Positions 12,843-16,010 of a stretch of DNA of 16,010 nucleotides are shown here, piece after piece. The position numbers were made by a program, and so were the translations under genes. Below the pieces are notes generated by a model. It saw nothing but the letters and a program-made list of their open reading frames with translations. It was not told where the DNA came from and did not search any database. Position 1 is the first letter of the stretch. The number at the start of each line of letters is the position of its first letter. The stretch comes from Candidatus Omnitrophota bacterium (GTDB lineage Bacteria > Omnitrophota > Gorgyraeia > 1-14-0-20-64-10 > JACQQZ01): assembly GCA_016206635.1 (NCBI GenBank), contig JACQRF010000078.1:1-16010 (forward strand), in the 5' to 3' direction.

Positions 12843-14155
12843 CAGGACCCTCCCGCGGCCAGCGTCATCTCCGATGGATAGAGCGACACGAGGTACTCCA
12901 CGACATCATCCAATTCTTCGGGGGACAGCTTGTCTTTCCACGTCGGCATCCACAGCGGCGGCGTCGGCCCGCGCGGGTCAGCCTTCGTGGGGTACCGTCC
13001 CTCCCGGATCAGGGCCTTGAGCTGGTCGTTCGTCAACCCCTGCGCGACGTACGTCAGCGGCGGCACCTCGCCGCCGGTCGAGGCATTATAATTCTTCATC
13101 CCGCCGCGGCCCTCGATCCCGTGGCAACCGACGCAGCCGTACTTCTGGAAGACTGCCCGGCCGCGCTCCCTCACCCCATCCCTCTCCCCGCTGGGGAGAG
13201 GGAGCGAGGGTGAGGGGTCAGGGGTGAGGGGGGCCGCGGCGACGCGGTATTTCGACGGCACCTCCTCCCGCCAATAGCTGAACACCAGCGCGGTGAGATC
13301 GGTCGCCTCCTCCTCCGTGAACTGGTAGTTCGGCATCGGCGTCGGCGGGACGTGGTTCGCCGGATCGCCGGGATTCACCCGCTGGGGCTCCTTGAAATGC
13401 TCGAGATTCCACGCGACCGCGGTGTGCGGCCCCCGCACGTACCGGAAATCAAATTCGTCCAGCGGCTTGTAGGCGACCGTGGCCAAATCGGTGCTGATCG
13501 GCCCGCCCCACCCGCGGACGGCGTGGCAGCCGATACAGCCGAGGCGATCGAAGAGTTGCTTGCCGCGGACGAGCCGCTCCGTGCCGGCCAGCCCTACCCC
13601 CTCACCTCGCTCCTCTCCCCCGGGGGGGGAGAGGATGGGTGAGGGGGTGAGGGTCAGTGGCGCCGGCGGCGTCGTCAGATGGGCCTGCGCTTCGTGGCAC
13701 GACGCGCAGGAGGCGGCCAAGAGCGGCTTCGGCAACAATGGCCGCTCCCAATGTTTCACGAAACCATGGGCATCCTGTTTCGTCACCGCCATCCCCTGCC
13801 CGCCGTGGCACACCGTGCACCCGAACGCCTCGACCGGGTGGATCAGATAGTCGGGGTGCGTGCGAAACGGCTGCGGGGCGTCGGCCATCTTCGGGTTGTC
13901 CACGCCGAGGTGGCACGTCGTGCACCGGTCGGTCCGCCCCAGCTGCGGCAGATGGATTTGCTTGACCTCCAGCGGCGTGAACCACGGCGGGCGCTGGCCG
14001 GTGGTCCGAGCCAGCAGTTTCGCGTACGCCACCTGGTACGGGCCCCATGCCGGATGGAGCTGCCGCCAGATCGTGACCGCCAGCAGCAACACCAACCCGA
14101 CCGTCGAGGCGAAGAACAGTCGGATCAGCACCTGTCGAGACGTCGCGCGCGCCAT
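12842..14155 (-). CDS. Pentaheme c-type cytochrome of the bc complex, with two repeat-derived inserts
   Basis: The protein (437 aa) has an N-terminal membrane anchor ([20 protein letters not shown]) and five CxxCH heme sites: CTTCH at 78, CTVCH at 113, CASCH at 150, CIGCH at 207 and CVGCH at 341. The last two sit in more typical cytochrome c folds, with [19 protein letters not shown] and [20 protein letters not shown]. It should take electrons from the Rieske/cytochrome b core on the periplasmic side. Residues 164-187 and 309-333 (rich in P, S, G and E) are read from CCCTCACCC/CTCTCCCC-family repeats and lie between heme segments, where inserts are likely tolerated. It starts 3 bp after the cytochrome b stop and is co-transcribed with tatA. 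Confidence 0.9.
   Translation of the reverse strand: MARATSRQVLIRLFFASTVGLVLLLAVTIWRQLHPAWGPYQVAYAKLLARTTGQRPPWFTPLEVKQIHLPQLGRTDRCTTCHLGVDNPKMADAPQPFRTHPDYLIHPVEAFGCTVCHGGQGMAVTKQDAHGFVKHWERPLLPKPLLAASCASCHEAQAHLTTPPAPLTLTPSPILSPPGGEERGEGVGLAGTERLVRGKQLFDRLGCIGCHAVRGWGGPISTDLATVAYKPLDEFDFRYVRGPHTAVAWNLEHFKEPQRVNPGDPANHVPPTPMPNYQFTEEEATDLTALVFSYWREEVPSKYRVAAAPLTPDPSPSLPLPSGERDGVRERGRAVFQKYGCVGCHGIEGRGGMKNYNASTGGEVPPLTYVAQGLTNDQLKALIREGRYPTKADPRGPTPPLWMPTWKDKLSPEELDDVVEYLVSLYPSEMTLAAGGS
13166..13231. repeat. CCCTCACCC/CTCTCCCC-family element in the cytochrome c gene (copy near heme 5)
   Basis: CCCTCACCCC and CCTCTCCCC face GGGGAGAGGG, then GAGGGTGAGGGG and a further GGGGTGAGGGG. The minus strand reads it as [20 protein letters not shown]. 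It is placed between the fourth and fifth heme domains. Confidence 0.85.
13597..13652. repeat. CCCTCACCT/CTCTCCCC-family element in the cytochrome c gene (copy before heme 4)
   Basis: CCCCCTCACCTCGCTCCTCT runs into CCCCCGGGGGGG, which is followed by GAGAGGATGGGTGAGGGGGT. The arms are complementary around CCCCGGGG with few mismatches. The minus strand reads it as [20 protein letters not shown]. It is related to 13166-13231 and to 1928-1969. Confidence 0.87.
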
Positions 14156-14158
14156 GCG

Positions 14159-15718
14159 TCAGATGTTCAGATTGATCCCGGGAAACGACACGAGATATTT
14201 CACCCGCAGCGCCAGCCGCAGGATGATCTTCAGCAGGACGAAGCACATCCCGCCGGTCAGGCCCATGGTGATGAGGTATTGGGGCCGGCTCAACCCCCCG
14301 GCGAATCCCTTCCACACCCGCTTCGGGAGCTCGAGGAACGCCCAAAAAAACCCGAGGACCAGCGGGATCCCGATCCAGTTCGGCACATTCCACATCGGCC
14401 GCTGCGACGTCACCCGATGGACATCCCACGGCTGCCACGGCCAGTACCACTCCCACCCCGGGCCGCGCAGGTAGTAGCCGATCGCGATCAGCGTGAACCA
14501 CATCGTCAGCCCGAGGGTGAACAGCGTCACCGCGAACTTCCGATCCCGGACGTTGTAGTAGCCGACGCCGCGCGGATTGACGTCAATGTACGGGATGGCC
14601 ATCAGCCCGAGCAGGATCACCGTCGGCAACACCACCCCGGCGATCCACGGATCGAAGTAGACGAGCAGCTCTTGGAGTCCGACGAAGTACCACGGCGCCT
14701 TCGACGGATTGGGGGTCTTGTTCGGGTCGGCCAGCCCCTCGAGCGGGGCATTGGCCAGGAGCGACCACCCGAACACCATCAGGGTCACGAGGAGGATCGC
14801 CACGAACTCGCGCGCGATCACGTGCGGCCAGACGAAGATCCGCTCCTCGAGCGCCCCCTTGTGCGCGCGCAGCCATTCCTCGACCCGCACCCCCTGCCGG
14901 CGCTCCGCCTTCGGCGGCAGCGGGACCGCGGAGAAGTCGTCCTTGCGCACCCGCCAGAAGTGCAGGCTCACCAGGATCGCGAACACGAACGGGAGGACCA
15001 CGCAGTGCAGCACGTAGAACCGGAGCAGCGCCGTCTCGCCCACCGCCTTGGCCCCCAGCAGCATGAACCGGGCGTCGTTGGACGGCCCCAGGATCGCCAG
15101 CGGGCCCTCCGCCCCGAGCAGCGGCGTGGCGGCGGCCATGTTCGACCCGACGGTGATCGCCCAGATCGCCAGCTGGTCCCACGGCAGCAGGTAGCCGGTG
15201 AACGACAGCAGGAACGTGAGGAGCAGCAGCCCCACGCCGACGACCCAATTGAATTCGCGCGGCGGCTTGTACCCGCCGCGGTAGAAGACCGAGGCCATGT
15301 GCAGCATCACCGCGAACACCATCAGGTGCGCCGACCACCGGTGCATGTTCCTCAGCGGCATCCCGAATGGGACGACGAACTGCAGATCTTTCATGTCGAG
15401 GTAGGCGTGCTCGACCGTCGGGCGATAGTAGAACATCAGCAGCAAGCCAGTCAGCGTCAGCACCAGGAACAGCCAGAAGGTGATGATCCCCATCCCGGCC
15501 CAGGTGAACGCCACGCGGATCCCGGCCGGCCGCATCTTCACCGGATGCAGGTGCAGCCAGACGTTGGAGAGGATCATCAGCGACCGGTTGCGCGGGGTAT
15601 CCTCGTAGCCGTGCCGGAAGATGGATTTCCAAACCTGCGAGGTCTTGACCTTCCGCATCAGGTCTTGCACGTCCACGGACGGACGCGACGGCTTCTGGGG
15701 GGCCGCGGTCTCAGGCAT
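14159..15718 (-). CDS. petB: Cytochrome b of a quinol:cytochrome c oxidoreductase (b6 plus subunit-IV fusion)
   Basis: The protein (519 aa from the ATG at 15718) oxidises membrane quinol and passes electrons across the membrane through two b hemes. The heme ligands are H126 (HRWSAH) and H140, then H238 (FYVLH) and H253 (VSLHFW). The spacings of 14 and 15 residues match b6-type proteins; bc1-type usually has 14 and 13-14. The Qo-site motif PEWY is APWY here (341-344, [13 protein letters not shown]). The C-terminal half adds subunit-IV-like helices and three further helices. An upstream in-frame start would add 12 residues. The ATG overlaps the Rieske stop by 8 bp. Symbols vary between lineages (petB/qcrB). 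Confidence 0.93.
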   Translation of the reverse strand: MPETAAPQKPSRPSVDVQDLMRKVKTSQVWKSIFRHGYEDTPRNRSLMILSNVWLHLHPVKMRPAGIRVAFTWAGMGIITFWLFLVLTLTGLLLMFYYRPTVEHAYLDMKDLQFVVPFGMPLRNMHRWSAHLMVFAVMLHMASVFYRGGYKPPREFNWVVGVGLLLLTFLLSFTGYLLPWDQLAIWAITVGSNMAAATPLLGAEGPLAILGPSNDARFMLLGAKAVGETALLRFYVLHCVVLPFVFAILVSLHFWRVRKDDFSAVPLPPKAERRQGVRVEEWLRAHKGALEERIFVWPHVIAREFVAILLVTLMVFGWSLLANAPLEGLADPNKTPNPSKAPWYFVGLQELLVYFDPWIAGVVLPTVILLGLMAIPYIDVNPRGVGYYNVRDRKFAVTLFTLGLTMWFTLIAIGYYLRGPGWEWYWPWQPWDVHRVTSQRPMWNVPNWIGIPLVLGFFWAFLELPKRVWKGFAGGLSRPQYLITMGLTGGMCFVLLKIILRLALRVKYLVSFPGINLNI

Positions 15719-16010
15719 GGAGGGAAAGATACGCCTCGGGTTTCTTCCAATCACCCGGGTTCTTGAAGTGGGTATTCATGTCCACGACGATCTGGCCGTC
15801 ATCGGCCAAGGCGACCTTCAACCGCTCCAGCGGCCGCGGGGCGGGGCCCTCGAAGTTCTTCCCGGTCCGCCGGAACCCGCTGCCGTGGCAGGGGCACTTG
15901 AACTTGCTCTCGACCGGCATCCAGTTCGGCGTGCACCCTAAGTGCGTGCAGCGGGCCCAGATCACGTACACCCCGCCGCCGTCGGACGGCAGGTCGCGGA
16001 CCACCCAGAT
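15711..16010 (-). CDS. petA: Rieske iron-sulfur protein, C-terminal part (5' end beyond the window)
   Basis: The visible 99 residues contain both Rieske cluster motifs: CTHLGC (residues 21-26 of the visible part) and CPCHGSGF (39-46). They bind a 2Fe-2S cluster with two Cys and two His. The N-terminal membrane or Tat signal part is outside the window. It is the first gene seen of the Rieske-cytochrome b-cytochrome c operon. The GTG at 16004 is internal, since the frame is open to the window edge. The Rieske subunit usually leaves by the Tat route, consistent with tatA/tatC downstream. The symbol is tentative (petA/qcrA). Confidence 0.92.
   Translation of the reverse strand: MWVVRDLPSDGGGVYVIWARCTHLGCTPNWMPVESKFKCPCHGSGFRRTGKNFEGPAPRPLERLKVALADDGQIVVDMNTHFKNPGDWKKPEAYLSLHA

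Noticed and set aside
13679..15766. A 695-residue open frame on the plus strand opposite the cytochrome genes
   Set aside because: Its composition (His, Arg, Pro, Gln-rich) is the mirror of GC-rich coding sequence, and the minus strand carries clear cytochrome b and c genes.

Overview
This is a high-GC bacterial chromosomal segment, dense with short, overlapping genes. Nearly everything is on the minus strand; only gpmA is on the plus strand. The gene content fits an uncultivated Gram-negative respiring bacterium: a quinol:cytochrome c oxidoreductase with a b6-type cytochrome b and a five-heme cytochrome c, Tat genes, a lipoprotein, and KamA. The lineage cannot be fixed from the sequence alone. 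NC10/Methylomirabilota-Rokubacteria or a GC-rich Omnitrophota-like group are guesses from the bc-complex layout and the many short palindromes. No tRNA, rRNA, CRISPR array, insertion sequence or phage gene was seen.

Layout, left to right. (1) Positions 1-142 are a perfect palindrome at the window edge, probably a fold-back at a contig end; it cuts pabC. (2) Positions 73-6019 look like one minus-strand operon: two paralogous D-Ala-D-Ala-ligase-like ATP-grasp enzymes, then lysine 2,3-aminomutase, a coiled-coil lipoprotein that seems to start with CTG, pabB and pabC. Most junctions overlap. (3) Positions 6119-6790 encode a conserved-TM-helix (mechanosensitive-channel-related) membrane protein, divergent from gpmA. 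gpmA ends at a bidirectional terminator facing rlmI. (4) Positions 7560-9511 hold rlmI and a PIN/Phd-like toxin-antitoxin pair with a near-consensus promoter overlapping a palindromic operator. (5) Positions 9522-16010 form a long minus-strand run: Rieske protein, cytochrome b, pentaheme cytochrome c, tatA, tatC, yqeY, a 56-residue zinc-ribbon protein, dcd, an OGG1-type glycosylase and a 60-residue unknown ORF.

The most striking feature cuts across all of this. At least five families of short palindromes (cores GGGACAGTCCC, GGGGTCTGACCCC, CCCTCACCC/CTCTCCCC, CCGGTACCGGGTACA and GGTGCCAGGCCCC) sit inside or at the ends of conserved genes. They are read in frame as extra peptide (four places in pabB, two in the cytochrome c, one in pabC, one or two in the ligases), or they supply a C-terminal tail or even the stop codon (tatC, ogg, dcd). 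This resembles the protein-invading palindromic elements known from Rickettsia, but with different sequences and several families in one 16 kb stretch.

Functionally, the Rieske-cytb-cytc genes would make the membrane complex. TatA and TatC, encoded directly downstream, are the expected export route for a folded Rieske protein. The KamA-ligase cluster suggests production of beta-lysine and its ligation into an unknown amide-linked product; this is inference.
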